Shown here: positions 1 to 6,650 of the stretch, one piece after another
Position numbering within the stretch: the stretch's first letter is position 1
How the letters are laid out: each line of letters opens with the position of its first letter
DNA from: Akkermansia muciniphila
GTDB taxonomy: Bacteria; Verrucomicrobiota; Verrucomicrobiia; Limisphaerales; SXTU01
Length of the DNA stretch: 7,028 nucleotides
Reading direction: 5' to 3'
Assembly: GCA_945872195.1 (NCBI GenBank)
Contig: CAMBZO010000138.1
Span: forward strand, 1-7,028
The notes under the pieces: model-generated
Seen by the model: the letters and a program-made list of their open reading frames with translations, nothing else
Databases searched by the model: none
What the model was told of the DNA's origin: nothing
Made by a program: the position numbers and the translations under genes

Positions 1-1244
<1,244 letters not shown>

Positions 1245-1295
1245 GCAGGCATAGTGGTAGGCCGACGCGCGGAAAACACGCAAAAAGCCACCACC

Positions 1296-1856
1296 TCAGC
1301 GGGTCGCGACCTGTTTCCGCCGCCAGAGTTCAAAGTGGTAGAGCGCCACGACCACGAGTGCGTGCTGAATCTTCCCCGAGGCGATCAACTCCGGCAAGTC
1401 CGCCACCGGCACGAGCTGCGTGCGGATGTCCTCGCAACTGTCGAACTCCACCGGATGCGTAAGCCGGCAGTTGCGCACCAGCAGCGTGTGGCAGGTGTTC
1501 GACATGATGGCGGGGTTTGGAAAAATCTGGCCGATGAGTTCCACTTGGTCGCCTTCGTAGCCGGTCTCCTCGCGCAACTCGCGCTGGCCACCCACGACTG
1601 GCGAACTGTCATCCGCGTCCATCACGCCGCCCGGAATCTCCAGTTCGACGGTGTCCGAGCCGTGGCGGTATTGCTCCACCATCACCAGCTTGTCGTCCGG
1701 GGTGACGGCGATGACGTTGACCCAATTCCGAGTGTCGAGGACGAAGAAGTCGTGTTCCGCCCCCGTGCGCGGCGAGCGCTTCACGTCCGTGCGCACGGTG
1801 AAGATGCGGAAGTCCGCGAGGTGCTTGGAACTGAGGACGGGCCACTTTTCAATCAT
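1296..1856 (-). CDS. Nudix hydrolase, ADP-ribose/ADP-sugar pyrophosphatase-like
   Basis: A 186-residue Nudix protein that probably hydrolyses a nucleoside diphosphate-sugar (ADP-ribose or ADP-glucose type) to AMP and a sugar phosphate. The Nudix box runs from G77 to Y100: IPGGVMD, then RELREETGY with the metal-binding R92-E93 and E96-E97. The box is slightly off the GX5EX7REUXEEXGU rule: Asp sits at the first Glu position and the next spacer has eight residues. Before it, VNVIAVTPDDKLVMVEQYR is the typical first strands of the ADPRase-like fold; after it comes NPAIMSNTCHT. The start MIEKWPVLSS is chosen because the 31 upstream in-frame codons translate an intergenic heptad repeat and look nothing like protein. 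No Shine-Dalgarno is visible. It lies 51 bp upstream of glgB in the same frame, so a role around ADP-glucose is possible but is inference. The substrate cannot be read from sequence. Confidence 0.9.
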   Translation of the reverse strand: MIEKWPVLSSKHLADFRIFTVRTDVKRSPRTGAEHDFFVLDTRNWVNVIAVTPDDKLVMVEQYRHGSDTVELEIPGGVMDADDSSPVVGGQRELREETGYEGDQVELIGQIFPNPAIMSNTCHTLLVRNCRLTHPVEFDSCEDIRTQLVPVADLPELIASGKIQHALVVVALYHFELWRRKQVATR

Positions 1857-1890
1857 GGCGGTGGAGCATCCGTTCGCTGGAGGGGAAAGG

Positions 1891-1974
1891 GAAGTTGAGA
1901 GTTGGGAAGTTGAGGGGCCCGCTCGAACTCCCAGACCGTCTCTCAACACTCAACTTTCAACTCTCAACTACTTC
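1891..1974. repeat. Inverted heptad-repeat element (GTTGAGA / TCTCAAC)
   Basis: The left arm (1891-1914) is built of GTTGAGA-like heptads. The right arm (about 1940-1974) has four successive 7-base units, TCTCAAC, ACTCAAC, TTTCAAC and TCTCAAC. The arms are near reverse complements and could fold into a stem of about 20 bp with a loop of about 27 bases. It lies just upstream of the Nudix start. Intergenic tracts of this style recur in Verrucomicrobiota genomes as far as I recall; copy number here cannot be seen. Confidence 0.65.
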
Positions 1975-2002
1975 TCCGGGGTGATCAGCAGTAGTGGACG
2001 AA

Positions 2003-2066
2003 CCGCTTCGCGTGCGGGCCGAGGTGCTGGAGTGATTTCGCCGTGCGGGCCCCACGCCCGAAGCGG
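2003..2066. repeat. Imperfect inverted repeat in the Nudix-Dabb gap
   Basis: CCGCTTCGCGTGCGGGCC (2003-2020) is nearly the reverse complement of GGCCCCACGCCCGAAGCGG (2048-2066), differing by one mismatch and one single-base indel, around a spacer of 27 bases. The half-motif CGTGCGGGCC also occurs as a direct repeat (2011-2020 and 2042-2051, one base offset at the start). No open frame here resembles a known protein, so it reads as an intergenic palindromic repeat. Function unknown. Confidence 0.5.
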
Positions 2067-2098
2067 AAGGCAAAGGGCAAAAGTGAAAAAACTAATGG

Positions 2099-2181
2099 CC
2101 ACCACCGTGGTGGCGACTTGCAGTCGCCGCCTTGTGGGATGGATTGGCTGGAGGGCGGCGGCTGGAAACCGCCGGCACAAG
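2099..2181. repeat. Multi-hairpin palindromic repeat element
   Basis: Three dyads follow each other. CCACCAC-C-GTGGTGG is at 2099-2113. A perfect 7-bp stem GGCGACT-TGC-AGTCGCC is at 2112-2128. A 6-bp stem CGGCGG/CCGCCG with a 7-base loop is at 2156-2174. The last is enclosed by CTTGTG (2131-2136) and CACAAG (2176-2181). The density of nested stems and the lack of a credible ORF point to a dispersed REP/MITE-like intergenic repeat. I recall similar GGCGACTTGCAGTCGCC-type repeats in Verrucomicrobiota, but could not check copy number. Confidence 0.55.
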
Positions 2182-2194
2182 TTGCGCAAGGACA

Positions 2195-2214
2195 TGTGCT
2201 GCTTCTGCAGCACA
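2195..2214 (-). terminator. Candidate hairpin downstream of the Dabb gene
   Basis: An 8-bp perfect stem (TGTGCTGC / GCAGCACA, plus-strand sense) with a 4-base TTCT loop begins 10 bases after the Dabb stop codon. It is well placed to end that transcript or protect its 3' end. There is no U-tract after it on the minus strand, so it is not a canonical intrinsic terminator. Confidence 0.3.
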
Positions 2215-2224
2215 GCCAGTGGGC

Positions 2225-2527
2225 TCACAACTCGAAGTCCACGACCGTCACCTTTTCGATGAGCGGCATCGCGCTCGCAACGAAGGCCAGATGCTCCGGG
2301 TGCGCGAGGTAGGCGTCGCGCGCGGCAGCGTCGGTGAGCGTCATCACGAAGGCGTGCGTGTGGCCCGCGTTCTGGCCCTCGGGGCTGTTGTTCGGGCCAA
2401 CGATGAAATCCTCGACGCCGGGAATGCTCTCGGAGAGGTCGAGCAGGTTGGAGCAAATCTGGTCGATCTGCTCCGGCGTGGTGTCGGCTTTGAACTGGAT
2501 GAGTGCGATGTGTTTGACTCTGGCCAT
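2225..2527 (-). CDS. Dabb-family (stress-responsive A/B barrel) protein
   Basis: A 100-residue single-domain protein of the Dabb family (PF07876), a ferredoxin-like alpha/beta-barrel fold that usually forms dimers. Family hallmarks are the opening VKHIALIQFKADTTPEQID, the central IPGVEDFIVGPNNSPEG, the TLTDAAARDAYLAHPEH helix region and the closing VTVVDFEL strand. H6 on the first strand is a common Dabb position. There is no signal peptide or membrane segment, so it is cytoplasmic. Length is typical. The ATG at 2525-2527 fits the family N-terminus and no Shine-Dalgarno is visible. A candidate sigma-70-like promoter lies 61-88 bases upstream and a hairpin follows the stop, so it may be transcribed alone rather than with dinB, which ends 121 bp before it. 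Some plant and fungal relatives are enzymes; bacterial ones mostly have no known reaction, and I assign none. Confidence 0.9.
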   Translation of the reverse strand: MARVKHIALIQFKADTTPEQIDQICSNLLDLSESIPGVEDFIVGPNNSPEGQNAGHTHAFVMTLTDAAARDAYLAHPEHLAFVASAMPLIEKVTVVDFEL

Positions 2528-2541
2528 AAGTTTTTTAAGTG

Positions 2542-2569
2542 CCCGCGCCGGAAAACCCCGCCGCGCGGG
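2542..2569. other. Hairpin in the predicted Dabb leader
   Basis: CCCGCGC (2542-2548) and GCGCGGG (2563-2569) form a perfect 7-bp GC stem with a 14-base loop. It lies between the candidate promoter and the Dabb start codon, 15 bases before the ATG. It could affect translation or be the end of the dinB transcript; no U-tract follows it on the minus strand. Confidence 0.3.
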
Positions 2570-2587
2570 ACGTTCGAATTGCGGCGG

Positions 2588-2615
2588 AGTATGCGGACTG
2601 GCCGCGGCAAGTCAA
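2588..2615 (-). promoter_or_regulatory. Candidate sigma-70-like promoter for the Dabb gene
   Basis: On the minus strand, TTGACT (2615-2610; five of six bases match TTGACA) is followed after a 16-base spacer by CATACT (2593-2588; four of six match TATAAT). Transcription would begin near 2580, leaving a leader of about 55 bases. It sits in the only non-coding gap between dinB and the Dabb gene. Promoter consensus in this phylum is uncertain. Confidence 0.4.
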
Positions 2616-2648
2616 ACGCGCGTTCTAACTGCCACGCTGCCGAGGGGT

Positions 2649-3734
2649 TCAAGAAAAGAAGGCCAGCGGCAGTTGCCGAGCGCACGCTTCCTGGAGTCCA
2701 CTCACGCCCAAGCCCAGCAGCCGCAGCGGCCGGTGCACGAGCCGCTCGCGCGCGAGCAGCCAGCAGCCGAGACGGTAAATCTCCCGCGCCTCGTGCAGCG
2801 GCTCCTCCACCGAGATCTGCCGCGTGAGCGTGGTGAAGTCGCCGTAGCGCACCTTCACCTGCACGGTCAGCGCTCCGAGCCGGCTCTGCGCCAGCTTCGC
2901 CGCGATGTCAGCGGACTGCTCGCGCAGGCACGCGCGCAACGTGGGCCGGTCGTCAGTGTCGCGCAGGAAGGTGTTCTCGCTGCTGATGCTCTTAACCTCG
3001 TCGCCCAGATAGAGCGGGCGCGGGTCGTCGCCGATGGCAAAGCGTTTCAGCTCCGGCCCCCACGACCCAACCAACGCCCGCAGGTCTCCGGAATAATCCT
3101 GCAAGTCGCCCACGGTGCGCAGCCCGGCACGCACGAGATTCTCTTCCGTGACTTGGCCGACGCCGTGGAGCGAACGCACCGGCAGCGGGCGCAGGAACGC
3201 GACCTTCTCCGATTCGTGGATGAGCGTCAGGCCGTCGGGCTTTTTGAAATCGCTGGCGAGCTTGGCCAGCAGCTTATTGGGTGCGATGCCGATGGTGGCC
3301 GTGATCTGCCGTTGCGTGCGGATGAGTTGCTTGAGAGCACGGGCCAGCGGTAACGCGCGCTCCAGACTCGCGTCGGCGGAGTCAGCCTGCGCCTGCGCGG
3401 AGACATCCGCGTAAGCTTCGTCCACGGACACTTGCTGGATGAGTTCGCCCGCGCTCTCTCGCACAAGCGCCATGATGGCGCGCGACTCCGCCTGATACGC
3501 GGCCATGCGCGGCCGGACGAAGACTCCGGCGGGGCAAAGCCGGCCTGCGGTCACGCTGGGCATCGCCGAGCGCACGCCGAACTTGCGCGCCTCGTAGCTC
3601 GCCGCCGCGACGACGCCGCGCTGTGTGGGCGGCGCACCGACGATGACAGGACGGCCCCGGAGCGCGGGGTTGTCCCGCTGCTCCACAGACGCGTAGAACG
3701 CGTCCATGTCGAGGTGAAGAATGACGCGGTGCAT
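2649..3734 (-). CDS. dinB: DNA polymerase IV (Y-family translesion polymerase)
   Basis: A 361-residue low-fidelity polymerase that copies past DNA lesions. The palm opens with ILHLDMDAFYASVEQRDNP (5-23), with metal ligand D9 and steric-gate Y14. The catalytic pair D105-E106 is in QVSVDEAYADVS. IGIAPNKLLAKLASDFKKPDG (148-168) is the conserved Y-family palm/thumb segment and LHGVGQVTEENL (189-200) the helix-hairpin-helix. The little finger covers about 240-345. The C-terminus RQLPLAFFS looks like a beta-clamp-binding peptide. Length matches the family (351 in E. coli). The start is MHRVILHLDMD; a further in-frame extension of 69 codons overlaps the esterase in another frame and is low-complexity Arg/Ser. 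It starts 16 bp after the esterase stop with no Shine-Dalgarno and no visible LexA-box-like dyad, so expression probably depends on readthrough from the esterase. Nothing appears truncated and all catalytic residues are present. Confidence 0.96.
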   Translation of the reverse strand: MHRVILHLDMDAFYASVEQRDNPALRGRPVIVGAPPTQRGVVAAASYEARKFGVRSAMPSVTAGRLCPAGVFVRPRMAAYQAESRAIMALVRESAGELIQQVSVDEAYADVSAQAQADSADASLERALPLARALKQLIRTQRQITATIGIAPNKLLAKLASDFKKPDGLTLIHESEKVAFLRPLPVRSLHGVGQVTEENLVRAGLRTVGDLQDYSGDLRALVGSWGPELKRFAIGDDPRPLYLGDEVKSISSENTFLRDTDDRPTLRACLREQSADIAAKLAQSRLGALTVQVKVRYGDFTTLTRQISVEEPLHEAREIYRLGCWLLARERLVHRPLRLLGLGVSGLQEACARQLPLAFFS

Positions 3735-3750
3735 GCGCGTGCGCGCCGCG

Positions 3751-4650
3751 TTACTTGCCCGGCGGAGTCGCCGGCGACCCAGTGCGGATGAAGTCGAGGA
3801 TCGCAGCGCGAGCGGGGTCGCCGTCGTTGGCGATGTTGTTGCCGACGGAGCCGTGGTTGCGGTCCTTGACGAGCAGCTCCGTGACGCGCTTGTTCCCCGC
3901 CGCTTGGAGGACGGAGACGAAGAACCGGTTCTCCTCCGCACGCGTGGCCATGTCCTTATCCGCGTAGAGCACGAGCAACGGCGCAGTGTCCGCGCGCGCG
4001 AAGCGGATGGGGGCGGCGTCGTCCGCCGTGATGTTGAAGCGGCTGATGCCCCGCTCCGCGCGAACCGTGTAATGCGTCATCAACTGGCCGCTGACCGGGA
4101 TGTAGCCGGCGAAGTTCGTCGGGGCCAGGCCGTGCCTTTGAAAATACCGCGCGTCCATCGCGAGCATCGCTGAGAGGTAGCCGCCCGCCGAATGCCCGCC
4201 AACGAAGACCCGGCGCGCGTCGCCACCCTTCTCTGCGATGTGCTTTTGCACCCAGGCGCAGGCAGCGGCGGCGTCCTCGATGTAGGCGGGAAAAGTGGCT
4301 TTGGGACTGAGACGGTAGTTGGCCGCCGCCACCGCCACGCCGGCCCGGGCCAGGCTCTGCGCGATCTTGACCGTGGACGCGTCGTCCTTCGTGCCGCCGG
4401 TCATGCCGCCGCCGTGGAACCAGACGAGCGTGGCGAATGCGGGTTGTTCCGCGGGCAGATATAGGTCCAGCCGGCAGCGCTGCTGCTCAAGCTCAGTGAG
4501 CGTCGCCTCGCCCTTATAAGCGACATTCTTGACAGTCTGCGGTTCGGCACTGGACGCGGATGGAATCGCCACCTGACCGAGGCACAGGAGGAGGCTCAAC
4601 AGTATCAGGCGGGCAGTCGCCACACAGCGGAGTAATCGCGGTTCATTCAT
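3751..4650 (-). CDS. Secreted alpha/beta-hydrolase (esterase/lipase-like, HGGG and GHSAGG motifs)
   Basis: A 299-residue serine hydrolase of the esterase/lipase (HSL or feruloyl-esterase-like) group, expected to cleave carboxylic esters outside the cytoplasm. Residues 1-35 are a Sec-type signal: positive charges, the hydrophobic run LILLSLLLCLGQVAI, then SASSA before E36. The oxyanion-hole motif HGGG is at 79-82 (LVWFHGGGMTGG). The nucleophile elbow GGHSAGGYL gives S154. The acid is probably D231 or D233 (LYADKDMATR) and the base H266 (KDRNHGSV). NYRLSPKATFPA (111-122) is typical of this group. There is no lipobox, since the residue before C23 is Leu. The ATG at 4648-4650 places the signal peptide at the N-terminus. 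It lies 113 bp after the oxidoreductase and 16 bp before dinB, so it is probably co-transcribed with dinB. The substrate is not readable; sugar or hemicellulose esters are a guess from family and context. Confidence 0.9.
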   Translation of the reverse strand: MNEPRLLRCVATARLILLSLLLCLGQVAIPSASSAEPQTVKNVAYKGEATLTELEQQRCRLDLYLPAEQPAFATLVWFHGGGMTGGTKDDASTVKIAQSLARAGVAVAAANYRLSPKATFPAYIEDAAAACAWVQKHIAEKGGDARRVFVGGHSAGGYLSAMLAMDARYFQRHGLAPTNFAGYIPVSGQLMTHYTVRAERGISRFNITADDAAPIRFARADTAPLLVLYADKDMATRAEENRFFVSVLQAAGNKRVTELLVKDRNHGSVGNNIANDGDPARAAILDFIRTGSPATPPGK

Positions 4651-4748
4651 GGGCCGAGCCTACGCGGAGTTTACTGCCCCTGTCAGCCAGCACGAAAATC
4701 CGCCGCACTGCCGCATCCAGACGCTGCCTGGGACTCAGCGCTGCCGTC

Positions 4749-4763
4749 GCTTCCAATGGAAGC
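4749..4763 (-). terminator. Small hairpin abutting the oxidoreductase stop
   Basis: GCTTCC-AAT-GGAAGC (plus-strand sense) is a perfect 6-bp stem with a 3-base loop, starting at the base right after the stop codon. No T-tract follows on the minus strand. It could be a 3'-end stabiliser or a weak pause site, or chance. Confidence 0.2.
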
Positions 4764-6155
4764 TCAATACTCGCGGTTCTTTTTGATGCCCGGCTGGGGG
4801 ATGGGATACTTCCCGTCCTTGTCCGCCTGCACAGGTGCTGGGCTGTCGAACGTGAGCTTGTCCACGTTGGGCGCATATTCGTGCTCGTGGTTGAGGAATT
4901 CCTCGAAGGTCACTTCCTGCCCCGTGTGCGCGGCGTAGCGACCAAGGGAAGTGGCGACGCTGGCGTAAACGCCCGAGGGAGCCTCGTTGAACGGCTTGTC
5001 ATTGCGGATGGCATCCATCAGCGCGGCCCATTCGTTGAGGAACGGGTCGTCCGGGCCGTCCTTGGTGTCCTTGGATTTCCAGATCAGGTTTTCGCTGGTC
5101 GGATTCTGCGTCCGATACGTGCTCGAGGGGCGTCCGCAATCGCCCTGCTTGGAAACGATCGCCATGCCCTTGGTGCCGTGCGCGTAGCTCGAGTAAATGG
5201 GCGCCGCGCCCGCCATGCCGCGGCCGTCCATGATCATCTTCGCTCCGTCGGCGAAGGTGTATTCCACCGAGTAGGAATCGAAGTTCTGATCCACATAGGG
5301 CGCGCCGTCCGGGTTGGTCCGGTAGTGGCGCGCGCCGACGCCCTGCGCCTTCACCGGCCATGCGTTCTTCATCCAGCAGAGGTGGTCAATGTGGTGGATG
5401 TTGAAGTCGCTGAAGCCGCCGCCGCTGGCCCACAGGAAGCTGTGGAAGCGCGAGATCTGCCACATCAACTCGCTCGGCTGGCCAGGCCATTTTGTTGAGT
5501 AGGCCGAGCCAATCGGTCCCTGCATCCGGTAGCCGCGCATCAGGGTGATGTCGCCGATTTCGCCATCCTGGATGCGCTTGTGCAATTCCTGGAGCGCTCG
5601 GCTGTGGCGCGATTTGAGTCCGACGCCCACCTTGAGATTCTTCGCCGAGGCTTCCTCCGCCAGCTTGAGCATCCGGCGCGAGGTCGGGCCGTCCGCCGTG
5701 AGCGGCTTTTCCATGAAGACATTGAGGCCCTTCTCGATCGCGTATTTGAAATGCACCCAGCGGAAAGCCATCGGCGTGGTGAAAATGGCGACGTCGCCTT
5801 TCTTGAGGCAATCCATCGCGCCCTTGTAGGCGTCGAAGCCGATGAACTTGCGGTCGTCCGGCACGTCCACCTGGTCCTTGTGCTTGCGTTTGAGAGTCTC
5901 GTAGCTGCCCTTCAAGCGGTGATCGAAGACATCCGCCATGGCGACGAGCTTGGGCGGACCGCTTTGCTGCATGGCATTGGAAGCCGCGCCGCCCCCGCGC
6001 CCGCCGCAGCCAATGAGGGCGACGTTCACCTGATCGCTGCCGGCTGCGTGGACATGCGGCAGGGCGATGCCCGCGAGTGCGCCCAAGGCGACAAGCTGGC
6101 CGGAGTTTTTCAGGAGTTCACGTGGGGACGAGGGCGAATCCGAAGGTGTGTTCAC
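4764..6155 (-). CDS. Gfo/Idh/MocA family oxidoreductase with N-terminal export-like segment
   Basis: A 463-residue NAD(P)-dependent oxidoreductase, presumably acting on a sugar or cyclitol. After the leader, VNVALIGCGGRGGG (about 43-56) is the Rossmann dinucleotide loop, FMEKPLTADG (147-156) holds the signature EKP, and GGGFSDFNIHHIDHLCW (245-261) belongs to the substrate half, with His254/His255 and Asp257 likely near the active site. The C-terminal EFLNHEHEYAPNVDKLTFDSPAPVQ is as in planctomycete and verrucomicrobial relatives. The N-terminus (SSPRELLKNSGQL, then VALGALAGIALPHVHAAG) looks like a Tat leader of this group but has Pro-Arg where Arg-Arg is expected. I chose GTG at 6153-6155 (VNTPSDSPSS); another in-frame GTG at 6180-6182 adds nine residues but overlaps a candidate operator. 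Neither has a Shine-Dalgarno. The exact substrate is unknown. Confidence 0.92.
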   Translation of the reverse strand: MNTPSDSPSSPRELLKNSGQLVALGALAGIALPHVHAAGSDQVNVALIGCGGRGGGAASNAMQQSGPPKLVAMADVFDHRLKGSYETLKRKHKDQVDVPDDRKFIGFDAYKGAMDCLKKGDVAIFTTPMAFRWVHFKYAIEKGLNVFMEKPLTADGPTSRRMLKLAEEASAKNLKVGVGLKSRHSRALQELHKRIQDGEIGDITLMRGYRMQGPIGSAYSTKWPGQPSELMWQISRFHSFLWASGGGFSDFNIHHIDHLCWMKNAWPVKAQGVGARHYRTNPDGAPYVDQNFDSYSVEYTFADGAKMIMDGRGMAGAAPIYSSYAHGTKGMAIVSKQGDCGRPSSTYRTQNPTSENLIWKSKDTKDGPDDPFLNEWAALMDAIRNDKPFNEAPSGVYASVATSLGRYAAHTGQEVTFEEFLNHEHEYAPNVDKLTFDSPAPVQADKDGKYPIPQPGIKKNREY

Positions 6156-6160
6156 GAGGC

Positions 6161-6190
6161 ATCTTTTTTCCAGACACGGCACAGTGTCAA
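6161..6190 (-). promoter_or_regulatory. Candidate promoter with overlapping dyad before the oxidoreductase
   Basis: A perfect TTGACA box lies at 6190-6185 on the minus strand, with a weak AAAGAT -10-like hexamer at 6166-6161 (18-base spacer, three of six matches). The start point would fall at about 6155, at the GTG codon, implying a very short or absent leader. The dyad GACAC-N6-GTGTC (6173-6188) overlaps the -35 and the spacer, the position expected of a repressor operator. The -10 is poor, so this is tentative. Confidence 0.35.
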
Positions 6191-6208
6191 GACACCAGCC
6201 AGATCGGG

Positions 6209-6222
6209 GAGTGACCTCACTC
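6209..6222. promoter_or_regulatory. Palindrome GAGTGA-CC-TCACTC upstream of the oxidoreductase promoter
   Basis: A perfect 6-2-6 inverted repeat lies 18 bases upstream (minus-strand sense) of the TTGACA box. Spacing and symmetry resemble a dimeric regulator site. It overlaps the stop codon (6217-6219) of the frame that carries the DUF1552 remnant. No regulator gene is nearby to pair with it. Confidence 0.3.
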
Positions 6223-6279
6223 TACGGACGCGAAGAACGCGACGCTGCGGCGCGTTTTGAAACACTTCACCCCCCTGCT

Positions 6280-6414
6280 CAATTCCAATCCCGTCAGCGT
6301 CCCCGTGCTCGTGCCGAACTTGTCGGCGGCGATGCCGAGGCGTTGGAGCATATTGACGTAGAGATTGCACAACGGCGGCGGGTTCTTCGGATCGAAGTGG
6401 AAGAACTGCCGCTG
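6280..6414 (-). pseudogene. DUF1552 C-terminal remnant, minus strand
   Basis: In frame on the minus strand, about 45 codons read QFFHFDPKNPPPLCNLYV, then NMLQRLGIAADKFG and TSTGTLTGLEL. This is the characteristic end of DUF1552 proteins (PF07586), large proteins common in Planctomycetota and Verrucomicrobiota and often found beside DUF1592/cytochrome genes. A full DUF1552 protein has several hundred residues; here everything N-terminal is absent. The frame is open from 6477 to a stop at 6217-6219 and then loses family resemblance (CFKTRRSVAFFASVE). There is no sign of an independent start, so I read it as a decayed gene end. Confidence 0.6.
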
Positions 6415-6501
6415 GCAAAGCTCTTCATCACTATCTTGCAGAGGCTTGGCGTGGAGAGGGACTCGTTCGGCGGACACACCGGAACGTTAACCCGAGTTTG
6501 A
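6406..6501 (+). pseudogene. DUF1552 C-terminal remnant, plus strand
   Basis: On the plus strand, LPLAKLFITILQRLGVERD continues as SFGGHTGTLTRV and stops with TGA at 6499-6501. It matches the same DUF1552 C-terminus as the minus-strand remnant: LFITILQRLG versus LYVNMLQRLG, and the shared ending TGTLT, with 14 of 24 positions identical by eye. Homology starts at about 6406, exactly where the opposite-strand remnant begins, so the two lie back to back. The plus frame is open further upstream, but that part is antisense to the other remnant and to the oxidoreductase leader and has no family resemblance. It is the only sign of plus-strand coding in the window. Confidence 0.55.
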
Positions 6502-6507
6502 TTCGGG
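6491..6507 (+). terminator. Small hairpin at the stop of the plus-strand DUF1552 remnant
   Basis: CCCGAG (6491-6496) and TTCGGG (6502-6507) form a 6-bp stem (one G-U) with a 5-base loop enclosing the TGA stop. It may be what is left of the original gene's 3' end. No T-tract follows. Confidence 0.2.
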
Positions 6508-6554
6508 TGGTGGCACTCGTAAGGCCAATCTGCGCAGGTAAAACGGTTCAGAGT

Positions 6555-6650
6555 GTAAACGCCGGACCTTTGACGAGCCCTTCAAGTGCGACGCCGGCCC
6601 ACCCCGCCCTTGCGCAGCGCCACCCACCGCACTTTTCGACCGGCGTTTAC
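6555..6650. repeat. 96-bp nested inverted-repeat element
   Basis: The perfect 11-bp termini GTAAACGCCGG (6555-6565) and CCGGCGTTTAC (6640-6650) enclose a second perfect 7-bp pair AAGTGCG (6584-6590) and CGCACTT (6628-6634). Two nested exact pairs in 96 bases suggest a folded unit: a MITE-like or REP-like mobile repeat, or a structured RNA. No protein-like ORF fits inside. There are no obvious target-site duplications at the ends. Orientation and function are unknown. Confidence 0.55.

Noticed and set aside
1857..1949. 31-codon N-terminal extension of the Nudix protein
   Set aside because: It translates the intergenic heptad repeat (STSQLSTS-like), so the start was moved to 1856.
1891..2214. 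Possible CRISPR array in the repeat-rich gap
   Set aside because: The units are 7 bases or single palindromes, with no regular spacers of 25-40 bases and no cas gene nearby.
1968..2456. Minus-strand open frame of 162 codons across the repeat gap
   Set aside because: It overlaps the Dabb gene in another frame and otherwise translates palindromic repeats; there is no family resemblance and no start signal.
2334..3353. Plus-strand open frame of 339 codons
   Set aside because: Antisense to the Dabb and dinB genes; both of those have clear family signatures.
3735..3750. SOS/LexA box ahead of dinB
   Set aside because: The 16-base gap is alternating GC with no LexA-type dyad.
3735..3941. 69-codon N-terminal extension of dinB
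   Set aside because: It lies inside the esterase coding region and reads as low-complexity Arg/Ser/Thr; Pol IV proteins begin at the MHRVILHLDMD-type start.
4651..4763. Promoter for the esterase in the 113-bp gap
   Set aside because: A CTGACA-like hexamer exists but no acceptable -10 follows at the right spacing.
5580..6260. Plus-strand open frame of 226 codons
   Set aside because: Antisense to the oxidoreductase, with no recognisable motif.
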